A DNA stretch of 6,572 nt from Candidatus Omnitrophota bacterium (GCA_018818505.1 JAHIRR010000275.1:1-6572), one strand, 5' to 3'; shown: positions 1-6,246, numbered from the stretch's first letter. The notes: a model not told the origin generated them from the sequence alone. Numbers and translations are program-made.

Positions 1-9
1 GATACCAAG

Positions 10-450
10 ATGCCGAAAAAGATAATTCAGAAAAAATTAGGGGAGCTTCTTATTGAAAGAGGAGTTATTAATAAGCAGCAGCTCCAGCACGCGCTTGAGG
101 CGCAAAAAGAAAAGGGCGGGCTCATTGGTCAAGTCCTTGTGGGCCTGAAGTATGCGACTGAAGAGGCTATTGCGCAGGCCTTGACCGCGCAATATGGGTT
201 TCCATATCTACCTCTCGATAATTATGATATAGATTCGGAGATCGTTAAGATCGTGCCAAAGAATGTGGCCACGCAGTTTTGTCTTATCCCTGTGGATAAA
301 ATCGGCAATAACCTTACAATAGCGATGTCAAATCCCTTGAACAATCTCGCGATAGAAGACATAGAGCTTGTTTCAGGCTTGTGCGTCCAGATCTTTGTAA
401 GCACGGCGACTGATATCAAGAATGCGATAAATAAGTATTATAAAAAATAA
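10..450 (+). CDS. Stand-alone MshEN-domain protein (GspE/PilB N-terminal domain only)
   Basis: This 146-residue protein is a lone MshEN domain (the 'type II secretion protein E, N-terminal' fold) with no ATPase attached. It is collinear with the first ~142 residues of both ATPases downstream: LxxxL near residues 10-14, QLxxALxxQ at 24-32, KGG at 36-38, then ...VP..A...., an IP/VPV segment, ...DPLN-like SNPLNNLAIED at 108-117, and an I...I.KYY end. In MshE this domain binds cyclic di-GMP through two 24-residue motifs separated by five residues. Here motif I (K9-L10-G11 ... G18 ... L25 ... L29 ... Q32) is fairly well kept apart from Lys for Arg. The spacer is KEKGG, and motif II (38-61) keeps G40, L58 and Q61 but lacks the leading Arg and the second Gly. 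No signal peptide or membrane segment is seen, so it is probably cytoplasmic. The ATG aligns with the starts of the paralogous domains; only nine upstream bases are visible and no Shine-Dalgarno is among them, so a longer form starting before the window is not excluded. It could be a regulator, or a remnant of a third ATPase. Confidence 0.85.
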   Translation: MPKKIIQKKLGELLIERGVINKQQLQHALEAQKEKGGLIGQVLVGLKYATEEAIAQALTAQYGFPYLPLDNYDIDSEIVKIVPKNVATQFCLIPVDKIGNNLTIAMSNPLNNLAIEDIELVSGLCVQIFVSTATDIKNAINKYYKK

Positions 451-573
451 GCGTATTAAGTCAATTAGGTCAATTAAGGGTATCAAGGGATTAAGGGTTT
501 AAGGGTAACCCCTTAATCCCCCTATTCCCTTATACCCCTAATTCCCTTAAAACGCCTAAAACGCTTAATACGC
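451..573. repeat. Long imperfect palindrome rich in TTAAGGG/CCCTTAA filling the gap
   Basis: This element starts on the first base after the stop codon at 450 and ends eight bases before the next ATG. Its ends are a perfect 10-base inverted repeat, GCGTATTAAG at 451-460 and CTTAATACGC at 564-573. A second perfect 11-base inverted pair, GGGATTAAGGG at 487-497 and CCCTTAATCCC at 510-520, forms the core hairpin. The left arm holds four short near-repeats (TTAAGGG or TCAAGGG at 474-480, 483-489, 491-497 and 499-505), mirrored loosely on the right by CCCTTA/CCCCTA runs. No T tract follows, so it is not a standard terminator. It may be an intergenic mobile palindrome or a transcript-stabilising structure; its function is unknown. 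Confidence 0.8.
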
Positions 574-580
574 CTAAGTT

Positions 581-2296
581 ATGTATTCTCTAAAAGAACG
601 TCTTACCGAGATACTGATAAAGAATAAGATTATTACTGACGCACAGTTAAAAAAGGCCTTGAAGGTCCAGAAGCAAAAAGGAGGCTTGCTGAAGGATATT
701 CTTGTTAATCTTGGATTCGCGAGCGAAAGAGATCTGATGGCAGCCTTAAGCCAGGGCTTAGGTATCCCGCCCATAGCGCTCTCCCGTTTTAAAATCGACC
801 CTGAGATATTAAAACTAGTGCCAGCTGAGGCAGCGAAAAAATACCAGATCGTTCCTGTCTCTAAAGTAGGAAATATCCTTACGATAGCAACAGCTGACCC
901 CCTGAATGTATTTGCAATAGATGATATCCGTTCGCTCACAGGATTTGAGATAGGCGCTATTATCGCATCGCAGAAGGATGTACAGGATGTGATAGATCAG
1001 CATTATGGCGGATATTCTCATGCGGCAATAGAAGAGCTGATGGAGGACATGAAAATTGCAGACCTTGAGATCATCAGGGCAGAAGCTGAAGAAACGATTG
1101 ATTCTGCGCGGCTTTTTAAACTAGTAGAAGAGGCACCAGTAGTAAAATTAACGAATACAATTCTTGAAAATGGCATAAAGGCGCGATCGAGCGATATCCT
1201 GATAGAGCCAATGGAGAAATCCCTGCGCATACGATACAGAGTGGACGGGGTCCTGAAGACAATAGAGACTTTACCGAAAAATAGGCAGGAGTCTATTGTC
1301 TCAAGGATAAAGGTCATGTCCCGGCTGAATATTGCTGAGCGCAGGTTACCTCAGGATGGCCGTTTCAAAGTAAGGATAAAAGATAATGAAGTGGATTTCA
1401 GGGTTTCTATCTTACCTTCCTCTAAAGGCGAAAAAGTGGCGCTCAGGGTACTTGATAAGTCCAACGCTATGCTGGATATTGAAAAACTCGGCTTTGAAAA
1501 AAATAATGTAGCGATGTTTAGAAAATCCGCGTCCCATCCTCATGGAATGATACTGGTGTGCGGGCCTACAGGCAGCGGAAAGACCACCACGCTTTATTCA
1601 TTATTGAAATATGTCCACTCACCTGAGAAAAATCTTATAACAGTTGAGGATCCTGTTGAATACCAGATCCAGGGCGTTAATCAGGTGACAGTAAGGACTG
1701 ATGTGGGCCTTACGTTCGCAAGTTCATTGCGTTCTATCCTGAGGCAGGATCCTGATGTGATAATGATAGGAGAGATAAGGGATTTTGATACAGTGGATAT
1801 CGCTATAAAGTCCGCGCTTACAGGACACCTTGTTTTTTCAACATTACATACGACGACCGCATGCGGTTCAGTAGTGAGGCTTATAAATATGGGCGTAGAG
1901 CCTTTTCTTATAAGCGCTTCCTTAATATCTATAGTTGCCCAGAGATTGATCCGTAAGTTATGCCCAAAGTGCAAGGAATCTTATAAGCCCAGCAATGCGA
2001 TTATTGCTAATCTGCGCATTAGTAAAGATAAGTCAAAGAACCCGGCCTTTTACAGGCCAAAAGGGTGCGAACACTGTTTTAACACAGGGTACAGCGGAAG
2101 GGTGGGCATATGTGAAATCCTGACCCTGAGCCCGTCGATAAAAAATATGATTTTGAAAAATGCGCGTGAGAGCGAAATAAAAGAACTGTCAAGAAAAGAA
2201 GGTATGCGGACACTCAGGGAAGACGGCCTTATAAAAGTGCTTGAGGGCGTTACGAGTTTAGAGGAGATACTGAGGGTTACTATCGCGGATGAATGA
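581..2296 (+). CDS. pilB: PilB/GspE-type assembly ATPase, first copy
   Basis: This 571-residue hexameric ATPase powers pilus or pseudopilus assembly at the cytoplasmic face of the inner membrane. The N-terminal MshEN domain covers about residues 1-142, followed by an acidic linker and the N2 domain (VVKLTNTIL at ~187-195, ARSSDILIEP at 201-210, RYRVDG at 218-223). The catalytic core has Walker A GPTGSGKT (328-335, K334), the Asp box VEDPVEY (355-361), Walker B DVIMIGEIRD (392-401, E398) and the His box around TLHTTT (421-426, H423). A tetracysteine zinc site is complete: CPKC (461-464) and CEHC (496-499), with 31 residues between, as in typical GspE. All key residues look intact and the length is normal. 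Its MshEN cyclic-di-GMP motif is degenerate (R7-L8-T9, Lys16 for Gly), so ligand binding is doubtful. No Shine-Dalgarno precedes the ATG, but homology with the neighbouring copies supports this start. It could equally be named gspE; the nearby type IV pilin favours pilB only weakly. Confidence 0.95.
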   Translation: MYSLKERLTEILIKNKIITDAQLKKALKVQKQKGGLLKDILVNLGFASERDLMAALSQGLGIPPIALSRFKIDPEILKLVPAEAAKKYQIVPVSKVGNILTIATADPLNVFAIDDIRSLTGFEIGAIIASQKDVQDVIDQHYGGYSHAAIEELMEDMKIADLEIIRAEAEETIDSARLFKLVEEAPVVKLTNTILENGIKARSSDILIEPMEKSLRIRYRVDGVLKTIETLPKNRQESIVSRIKVMSRLNIAERRLPQDGRFKVRIKDNEVDFRVSILPSSKGEKVALRVLDKSNAMLDIEKLGFEKNNVAMFRKSASHPHGMILVCGPTGSGKTTTLYSLLKYVHSPEKNLITVEDPVEYQIQGVNQVTVRTDVGLTFASSLRSILRQDPDVIMIGEIRDFDTVDIAIKSALTGHLVFSTLHTTTACGSVVRLINMGVEPFLISASLISIVAQRLIRKLCPKCKESYKPSNAIIANLRISKDKSKNPAFYRPKGCEHCFNTGYSGRVGICEILTLSPSIKNMILKNARESEIKELSRKEGMRTLREDGLIKVLEGVTSLEEILRVTIADE

Positions 2297-2395
2297 GATT
2301 GCTTCGGGCTGCGCCCTCGCAATGACACGATAGGCTGTCATTGCGAGCGAAGCCCCGCCCTTTGTAAGCAAAGGGCGGGACGAAGCGAGGCAATC
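2297..2395. repeat. Intergenic palindrome of the GATTGC...TTGCGAG type with internal hairpins
   Basis: This palindrome begins on the base after the stop codon at 2296. The outermost arms are GATTGC (2297-2302) and GCAATC (2390-2395). The core is a perfect 12-base inverted repeat, CTCGCAATGACA (2316-2327) and TGTCATTGCGAG (2336-2347), around an 8-base loop. The left arm contains a small GGGC-TGC-GCCC hairpin (2306-2316), and the right arm contains a larger hairpin annotated separately. From memory, very similar 'TGTCATTGCGAG...GCAATC' elements are common intergenic repeats in many uncultured and deltaproteobacterial genomes. No T tract follows, so it is not a clear terminator. It occupies nearly the whole gap between the two ATPase genes. 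Confidence 0.82.
2354..2379. repeat. Nested 11-bp hairpin inside the right arm of the palindrome
   Basis: A perfect stem CCCGCCCTTTG (2354-2364) and CAAAGGGCGGG (2369-2379) closes on the loop TAAG. It is flanked by the 6-base direct repeat CGAAGC at 2348-2353 and 2381-2386. Removing 2354-2386 would restore an uninterrupted right arm (GCGAGCGAAGC followed by GAGGCAATC), so this looks like an insertion into an older palindrome, or a replication-slippage product. Confidence 0.72.
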
Positions 2396-2404
2396 CCTTA
2401 ATAT

Positions 2405-4036
2405 ATGGCAACTACACATTATAAACTCAGTCAGGCCTTAGTCAAGAACAAGCTTGTGACAGAGAAAGACCTTAAGCGCGTTAGGGAAAAGCAGGCAAGG
2501 GAAGGCGGGAGTCTGCCTGAGATGCTTCTTAAGGAAGGATTGGTAAAAGAAAAGGACTTGCTGGCTGTCATGAGCACCACCTTTAGTATTCCTGCTATAA
2601 ATCTCTCGAAATATAAAATAGAAAAAGAGTCCGTTACCCTTATACCCGAGAAAGTGGCAAGGCAATACAGGGTAGTTGCGATATGTAAATTTTCCACAAC
2701 ACTTATTGTGGCTATGGTAGATCCGCTGAATATATTTGCGATAGATGATTTAAAGATGATTACAAAGTGCAATATAGAACCAGTGCTGAGCACAGAGACA
2801 GAGATATTCCAGGCAATAGATAAGTTTTATACTTCAGGAGGAAGGGCTCTATCGGATATTATAGAAGATACTGAAGGCAGTGATGTCGAAATAGTAGGCG
2901 CTATAAAAGAAGAATTTGATATAACTGACGCAGCGCTTGAAGGAGAGGCGCCGCCGATCGTAAAGATGGTGGATCTGATCCTTGTGGAGGCATTAAAGAG
3001 AAGAGCGTCAGATATTCATGTTGAGCCAGAAGAAGATAATTTACGCGTCAGGTACAGGATTGACGGCAACCTTCATGATGTGCTTAAGATCCCCAAGAAA
3101 AATCAGAATGCGATCCTGGCAAGGCTTAAGATTATGTCAGGCATGGATATAACAGAGTCGCGCATACCTCAGGACGGCAGGTTTAAGATACGTACGCGTC
3201 AGAAAGAAGTCGATTTCAGGGTCTCGGCCTTGCCTACATCATTTGGAAGCAAAATAGTATTGAGGGCGCTTGATAAATCCAGCCTATCCATCGGACTTAG
3301 TAAATTAGGTTTTTCAAAATACGCCCTGACAGAATTCGAAGAGGCAATCGCTAAGCCCTTTGGCATGATACTGGTAACTGGCCCGACAGGCAGCGGCAAA
3401 TCCACCACGCTCTATTCCGTAATAAGCCAGTTAAATACGCCGGAGAAAAATATTATAACAATAGAGGATCCCGTGGAATATCAGGTCGAAGGCATAACGC
3501 AGATACAGGCGAATTCAGATATAGGGCTTAATTTTGCCAGCGGGCTGCGCTCTCTTTTGAGACAGAGCCCTGATGTCATAATGATCGGAGAGATACGCGA
3601 TTCTGAAACCGCTGATATAGCAATAAAGGCGTCGTTGACAGGTCAGCTCGTCTTGAGCACGCTCCACACCAATGACGCGCCAACCACTATTAACCGGCTT
3701 ATGGATATGGGTGTCGAGCCTTTTTTGATAGCCTCGTCACTGATACTGGTGGCAGCGCAGAGATTATGCAGGGTAGTATGTCCAAGCTGTAAGGGAAAAG
3801 GGGAAGCCTGCAAAAAGTGTTCAGGCACTGGTTATTACGGGAGATGTGCCGTGCTGGAAGTCTTGAGCATAGATGACAAGATACGGGAGATGATCGTAGA
3901 AAAGGCCTCGACAGATGATATAAGGGAATACGCTGTTTCTAAAGGAATGAAGACGCTCAGGGATGATGCTATGGAAAAATACAAGAACGGGATCACGACC
4001 ATGGAAGAGGTGTCCCGGGTAACATCAGAAGAATAA
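2405..4036 (+). CDS. pilB: PilB/GspE-type assembly ATPase, second copy
   Basis: This is a second complete assembly ATPase of 543 residues, clearly paralogous to the preceding gene but not a recent duplicate. MshEN covers about residues 1-143. N2 follows (PPIVKMVDLIL at 183-193, ASDIHVEP at 201-208, RYRIDG at 216-221). The core has Walker A GPTGSGKS (326-333, K332), Asp box IEDPVEY (353-359), Walker B DVIMIGEIRD (390-399, E396) and His box STLHTND (418-424, H421). The zinc site is present but compact: C459, C462, C469 and C472, with only six residues between the pairs instead of 31 in the first copy. N2 keeps the canonical SDIHVEP, where the first copy reads SDILIEP. The MshEN motif I is degenerate (K7-L8-S9), so cyclic di-GMP binding is uncertain. 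It is assembly class rather than PilT, given the N-terminal domain and the cysteines. No Shine-Dalgarno lies at normal spacing before the ATG. It is co-oriented with its neighbours and probably in the same transcription unit; gspE is an alternative name. Confidence 0.95.
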   Translation: MATTHYKLSQALVKNKLVTEKDLKRVREKQAREGGSLPEMLLKEGLVKEKDLLAVMSTTFSIPAINLSKYKIEKESVTLIPEKVARQYRVVAICKFSTTLIVAMVDPLNIFAIDDLKMITKCNIEPVLSTETEIFQAIDKFYTSGGRALSDIIEDTEGSDVEIVGAIKEEFDITDAALEGEAPPIVKMVDLILVEALKRRASDIHVEPEEDNLRVRYRIDGNLHDVLKIPKKNQNAILARLKIMSGMDITESRIPQDGRFKIRTRQKEVDFRVSALPTSFGSKIVLRALDKSSLSIGLSKLGFSKYALTEFEEAIAKPFGMILVTGPTGSGKSTTLYSVISQLNTPEKNIITIEDPVEYQVEGITQIQANSDIGLNFASGLRSLLRQSPDVIMIGEIRDSETADIAIKASLTGQLVLSTLHTNDAPTTINRLMDMGVEPFLIASSLILVAAQRLCRVVCPSCKGKGEACKKCSGTGYYGRCAVLEVLSIDDKIREMIVEKASTDDIREYAVSKGMKTLRDDAMEKYKNGITTMEEVSRVTSEE

Positions 4037-4045
4037 AAGGAGCTA

Positions 4046-4223
4046 CGAAATAACCAATAACCAAGATACAATAACCAAATAAATTCTCCGCCTTCGGCGA
4101 GACCTCGCTGCAAAGCAGCGGGCAATTATCAATAATCAAACATCCTGGCAGCATAGGTTTGGTTATTGGAATTTGATTATTGATTATTGTTTGGTTATTG
4201 TTTCTTGTATCTTGGTTATTTCG
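4046..4223. repeat. 178-bp ATAACCA-rich imperfect palindrome between ATPase and pilC
   Basis: The ends are a perfect 10-base inverted repeat, CGAAATAACC (4046-4055) and GGTTATTTCG (4214-4223). The left outer arm, to about 4080, repeats ATAACCA and contains AAGATACA, mirrored on the right as TGTATCTT (4206-4213) and several GGTTATTG copies (4161-4168, 4193-4200). An inner pair matches at 17 of 18 positions: 4123-4140 against the reverse complement of 4172-4189. A GC-rich block of about 38 bases sits inside the left half and is listed separately. There is no T tract. Function is unknown; a mobile intergenic palindrome is likely. Confidence 0.8.
4086..4123. repeat. GC-rich double hairpin nested in the AT-rich palindrome
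   Basis: Two small hairpins lie side by side: CGCC-TTC-GGCG (4089-4099) and the perfect CGCTGC-AAA-GCAGCG (4106-4120). The block is much richer in G and C than the palindrome around it and has no counterpart in the opposite arm. AATT stands on both sides (4082-4085 and 4124-4127). The layout resembles the nested hairpin at 2354-2379 and suggests insertion, although AATT is itself palindromic and weak as evidence of a target duplication. Confidence 0.55.
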
Positions 4224-4227
4224 TTGC

Positions 4228-4235
4228 AGGAAGGA
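4228..4235 (+). promoter_or_regulatory. Ribosome binding site of pilC
   Basis: AGGAAGGA lies eight bases before the ATG at 4244. It decides the start in favour of 4244 over the in-frame ATG at 4187, which lies inside the palindrome and would add 19 unrelated residues. Confidence 0.75.
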
Positions 4236-4243
4236 CAGTAAGC

Positions 4244-5446
4244 ATGCCGACATTCAGATATGTTGCGAAAGAAAATACAGGCAAGACAATAAGCGGCACT
4301 TTGGAATATTCTGACAAGGCTGTGTTGATAGACGCGCTTCGCAGAAAAGGCCTTACTATAGTCTCTATAAATGAGACTAAGAAGAAAACAACCGCGCTTA
4401 CCTCTAAAAGTATAAAGCTCGAGGAGATCGTCATATTCTCCAGGCAGCTGGCCACAATGGTAGATAGCGGTATACCACTTGTGCAGGCCATGGATATTTT
4501 ATATGATCAGATAGAAAAGCCTTACTTTAAAGGTGTCGTGGCGGCTATCAGGGATGACATAGAGGCAGGAGCTAGTTTTTCAGACTCGCTTTTAAAGCAT
4601 TCAGCTGTTTTTTCACCCCTTTATATAAATATGGTTAAGGCAGGCGAATCGAGTGGCGCGCTGGATGATATCCTGGATCGGCTCGCCAGTTATTTAGAAA
4701 AGGCAAGCGCCTTGCAGAGAAAGGTGAAGTCCAGCCTGATATATCCCGCGGTAGTGGTCACCATGGCAATGCTCATAACGCTTGTCATGCTTCTAAAAGT
4801 TATTCCCACGTTCAAAGGCATATTTTCAACGCTGGGCGGGACATTACCTTTGCCGACGAGGATCTTGATCCTTGTCAGCGATACATTGCGCAGTATGTTT
4901 TTGTATGTCGTCGGTGTTCTTGGCGTGGTTGGTTTTGCGCTGAGGAAATATTCAAAGACTCCGCAGGGTAAAATGACGTTTGACAGGCTTACTTTGAAAC
5001 TACCGATCCTGGGCACGCTTTTGAGAAAGGTGGCAGTTGCAAAGTTTACAAGGACGCTCGCGACGCTTGTGAAAAGTGGAGTGCCGATATTGGTCTCCCT
5101 CGAGATAGTAGCGAAAACCTCAGGAAACGCGGTAATAGAAAAAGCGCTCGAAGATGTTCGTAAGAGCATAAAAGAAGGGCAGAATATAGCTGATCCGCTC
5201 GCGAAAAGCGGAGTTTTTCCTCCTATGGTTGTGAGGATGATAGATGTTGGCGAGCAGACAGGCGAACTCGAAAAGATGCTCGGGAAGATCGCGGATTTTT
5301 ACGATGACCAGGTAGATGCTGCTGTGAGTGGATTGACCAGCCTTATAGAGCCGCTTATAATAGCCTTTCTAGGTGTAGTGATAGGCGGCATAGTAATAGC
5401 AATGTTCCTGCCAGTGTTTAAGATGACTGAACTCCTCGCACACTAA
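4244..5446 (+). CDS. pilC: PilC/GspF inner-membrane platform protein
   Basis: This 400-residue polytopic protein forms the inner-membrane platform on which the assembly ATPase acts. The start MPTFRYVAKE is typical of the family. Two repeated T2SF domains are visible. The first covers about residues 63-188 (SGIPLVQAMDIL at 75-86, AGESSGALDDIL at 133-144), the second about 266-388 (SGVPILVSLEIV at 278-289, GEQTGELEKML at 336-346). Predicted membrane segments lie at about 166-188 (after the conserved LIYPAV), 216-234, and 369-389 near the C-terminus. The length matches the family norm and nothing appears broken. It lies downstream of two ATPases, so one platform may be served by both. Only pilC/gspF membership is certain; the choice between pilus and secretion naming rests on the neighbouring pilin. 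Confidence 0.95.
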   Translation: MPTFRYVAKENTGKTISGTLEYSDKAVLIDALRRKGLTIVSINETKKKTTALTSKSIKLEEIVIFSRQLATMVDSGIPLVQAMDILYDQIEKPYFKGVVAAIRDDIEAGASFSDSLLKHSAVFSPLYINMVKAGESSGALDDILDRLASYLEKASALQRKVKSSLIYPAVVVTMAMLITLVMLLKVIPTFKGIFSTLGGTLPLPTRILILVSDTLRSMFLYVVGVLGVVGFALRKYSKTPQGKMTFDRLTLKLPILGTLLRKVAVAKFTRTLATLVKSGVPILVSLEIVAKTSGNAVIEKALEDVRKSIKEGQNIADPLAKSGVFPPMVVRMIDVGEQTGELEKMLGKIADFYDDQVDAAVSGLTSLIEPLIIAFLGVVIGGIVIAMFLPVFKMTELLAH

Positions 5447-5497
5447 AAAAATCTGAAAGAAAACACCCTCCCAAATGTGTCTAATATATAAAGAACC

Positions 5498-5550
5498 ACC
5501 CCCGCAACCTCGGAGGTTGCCGTGCTGGCAACCTCCGAGGTTGCGGGGGT
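5498..5550. repeat. Perfect 24-bp inverted repeat (REP/REPIN-like), upstream copy
   Basis: The arms 5498-5521 and 5527-5550 are exact reverse complements around the 5-base loop GTGCT. Each arm is itself nearly palindromic (GCAACCT-CGG-AGGTTGC at 5504-5520; GCAACCT-CCG-AGGTTGC at 5528-5544). The DNA strand could therefore fold as one long hairpin or as two smaller ones, the layout expected of a pair of inverted REPs. It ends four bases before the Shine-Dalgarno core of the transposase. The following bases are A- and G-rich, so it is not an intrinsic terminator for + strand transcripts. Confidence 0.85.
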
Positions 5551-5552
5551 AA

Positions 5553-5561
5553 AAGGAGGGG
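5553..5561 (+). promoter_or_regulatory. Ribosome binding site of the RAYT gene
   Basis: AAGGAGGGG with core GGAGG at 5555-5559 lies four bases before the ATG at 5564. This fixes the start at 5564. The longer reading from ATG 5522 would begin inside the palindrome loop and add 14 repeat-encoded residues. Confidence 0.8.
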
Positions 5562-5563
5562 CT

Positions 5564-6205
5564 ATGAGGAGAGAATGTTTGGGGACAGGTGAGATTTATC
5601 ATGTTTGCAATAAGAGCATAGCTGGTTTCAGGATATTCAATAATGATGCTGAATTTCTAAGGATAAGAGAATTAATGCAATATTATCAGGTACAAAGACA
5701 GCATCCCAGCTTTTCTAAATTCAAAGAGTCTGGTATTCAAAATCCGAATGTATGCAATAATAAAAAACTTGTACAGATTATTTGTCATAGCCCCATGCCT
5801 ACACATATTCATTTAACGCTTAAGCAGCTGATAGATAAAGGGATTTCAATTTTTATGGGCAATCTCCTTAATAGCTATTCGCGTTATTTTAATATAAAGC
5901 ATAACCGCAAAGGGCCATTGTGGGAGGGACGGTTCAAAGCGGTTTTGGTTCAAACAGATGAACAACTGCTTCATTTGACAAGGTATATACATTTAAATCC
6001 CGTGACCGCCCGTCTTGTTGATAAACCAGAAGATTGGCTGCATTCTTCCTATAGAGAATACGTTTCAATGAATGACAGTAGGGATAAAATTTGCCAGTTT
6101 GATGATCTCTTAGATATTTGCCCAGCCGCATATAAAGAGTTTACAGAAGACAGAATTTCTTATCAGAGAGAGCTGGCAAAGATAAAAAATTTGCTACTTG
6201 ATTAA
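5564..6205 (+). CDS. REP-associated tyrosine transposase (RAYT, Y1/HUH family)
   Basis: This 213-residue protein is a single-domain Y1-type HUH nuclease, related to IS200/IS605 TnpA and to E. coli TnpA-REP. Such enzymes cut and rejoin single-stranded DNA at hairpins. The N-terminus GTGEIYHVCNKSIAG (7-21) is typical. The metal-binding HUH pair is MPTHIHL (78-84; H81, H83). The conserved segment YFN (108-110), GPLWEGRFKA (117-126) and RYIHLNPV (140-147) follows. By position against E. coli Tyr115 in its YIYINP segment, as I recall it, Y141 is the likely catalytic tyrosine. The protein then continues with DWLHSSYREY (157-166). It appears complete and intact. It lies between copies of a palindrome that is its probable substrate. 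Its base composition (about 35% G+C in 5641-6000) differs from pilC (about 48% in 4801-5160), suggesting horizontal acquisition. It may be a domesticated REP-processing enzyme rather than a self-mobile transposase. Confidence 0.92.
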   Translation: MRRECLGTGEIYHVCNKSIAGFRIFNNDAEFLRIRELMQYYQVQRQHPSFSKFKESGIQNPNVCNNKKLVQIICHSPMPTHIHLTLKQLIDKGISIFMGNLLNSYSRYFNIKHNRKGPLWEGRFKAVLVQTDEQLLHLTRYIHLNPVTARLVDKPEDWLHSSYREYVSMNDSRDKICQFDDLLDICPAAYKEFTEDRISYQRELAKIKNLLLD

Positions 6206-6213
6206 AATTACCA

Positions 6214-6246
6214 AACCTCCGCAACCTCCGCAACCTCCGCAACCTC
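6214..6246. repeat. Three tandem 9-bp units AACCTCCGC plus a partial fourth
   Basis: AACCTCCGC occurs exactly at 6214-6222, 6223-6231 and 6232-6240, and the next six bases (6241-6246) begin a fourth unit that is the start of the downstream palindrome. The upstream palindrome copy lacks this array. It looks like expansion of the end of the palindrome by slippage or by repeated transposase action. Confidence 0.85.

Noticed and set aside
2354..2379. Intrinsic terminator between the two ATPase genes
   Set aside because: The hairpin is followed by ACGAAGCGAGG rather than a T tract, and it lies inside a larger palindrome.
4187..4243. In-frame upstream extension of pilC from ATG 4187
   Set aside because: It translates the ATAACCA-type repeat; MPTFRYVAKE at 4244 is the usual family start and has its own AGGAAGGA.
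4690..5169. 159-codon open frame on the - strand inside pilC
   Set aside because: It is antisense to conserved T2SF coding sequence, has no recognisable motif, and is a by-product of codon use in the real gene. The other - strand frames inside the ATPases are rejected for the same reason.
5471..5490. Possible promoter for the RAYT gene around TAATATATA
   Set aside because: The -10-like bases at 5482-5490 have no convincing -35 box at 16-18 bases upstream.
5498..5550. Intrinsic terminator after pilC
   Set aside because: The stem is strong, but the following + strand bases are TAAAAGGAGG-like with no T tract, and the same element recurs after the RAYT gene as a repeat.
5522..5563. In-frame upstream extension of the RAYT gene from ATG 5522
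   Set aside because: These 14 codons lie in the palindrome, have no ribosome binding site, and family similarity begins after ATG 5564, which has a strong site.
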